Shown one piece after another: positions 21,904-21,989 of a stretch of 21,989 nucleotides of DNA. The notes beneath the pieces are model-generated. The model made no database searches and was not told the DNA's origin. It saw only the letters and a program-made list of their open reading frames with translations. The stretch spans positions 1 to 21,989 of the forward strand of contig JAFROU010000057.1 of the NCBI GenBank assembly GCA_017429465.1. Direction: 5' to 3'. The first letter of the stretch is position 1, and each line of letters begins with the position of its first letter. Origin of the DNA: Candidatus Saccharimonadota bacterium (GTDB taxonomy: Bacteria; Patescibacteria; Saccharimonadia; Saccharimonadales; Nanosyncoccaceae). The position numbers were made by a program, and so were the translations under genes.

Positions 21904-21989
21904 TCACTGTGGCAGCTGTCCGTTTTCGTCATATTTTGATAGAGGAGTCTTATCCTCGACCAAACGATCACGCTTTTTGATTAACAGCA
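21904..21989 (-). CDS. 3' end of an unidentified protein gene (partial, cut by window edge)
   Basis: An open minus-strand frame enters from the right edge and stops at TGA (plus 21904-21906). It gives 27 residues that end in KTPLSKYDENGQLPQ and are rich in charged residues (KKRDRLVEDK). Three points support real coding: the convergent position, the terminator starting 12 nt beyond the stop, and the protein-like composition. I do not recognise the family from this tail. Confidence 0.6.
   Translation of the reverse strand, partial: LLIKKRDRLVEDKTPLSKYDENGQLPQ

Noticed and set aside
1..21989. tRNA, rRNA, tmRNA, insertion sequence or CRISPR
   Set aside because: No cloverleaf, rRNA core, terminal inverted repeat pair, transposase or repeat-spacer structure was seen, and the coding density leaves no space for one.

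Overview
The window reads as one contiguous, very densely packed chromosomal segment of a small-genome bacterium. It has 18 complete or nearly complete protein genes and one 3' gene fragment, no gap over about 60 bases, no RNA gene and no mobile element. The best guess is the Candidate Phyla Radiation, probably Saccharibacteria (TM7). The grounds are the mix of minimal housekeeping genes with large secreted proteins, short or divergent versions of SmpB, MurD and M16 protease, and start codons placed directly after Pribnow boxes. This is inference, because no marker-gene search could be run. UGA is used as a stop (the M16 gene) and a release factor 2 is encoded, so the code is standard, unlike that of Gracilibacteria or Absconditabacteria.

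Layout. (1) 14-4975: a two-gene surface cassette. The first protein is a huge membrane-anchored papain-family (C1) protease with GLUG and Ig-like modules and a C-terminal dockerin-like tail. The second is a type I membrane protein whose ectodomain begins with a cohesin-like domain. This apparent cohesin-dockerin pair is the most unusual content of the window. (2) 5000-10804: serS-hpf, then secA and an M16 metalloprotease. (3) 10859-13161: murD-prfB. (4) 13205-17625: ftsE-ftsX, a coiled-coil CHAP peptidoglycan hydrolase and an S41 C-terminal processing protease, which form a septal wall-splitting module. (5) 17632-18559: a glutaredoxin-like protein and an overlapping alpha/beta hydrolase. (6) 18556-19818 (minus): a GT4 glycosyltransferase whose stop overlaps the hydrolase stop. 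(7) 19869-21869: smpB-xth and a degenerate-looking NAD(P)HX-dehydratase-like gene. (8) 21904-21989 (minus): the 3' end of a convergent gene, with its terminator in the gap.

Expression logic. Eight transcription units start with a TATAAT, TAAAAT or TATTAT box, mostly of extended TGn type, whose last base lies only 6 or 9 nt before the ATG. Their mRNAs should therefore be leaderless or nearly so. Shine-Dalgarno motifs occur mainly at internal operon genes (the cohesin gene, hpf, xth) and at secA, which alone has a real leader. This pattern also corrects two starts: the CHAP hydrolase to 15263 and the glycosyltransferase to 19818.

Together the genes cover translation and ribosome hibernation, Sec export, wall precursor synthesis, divisome-controlled wall cleavage, glycolipid synthesis and a surface proteolytic complex that could serve the host-attached lifestyle known for this group.
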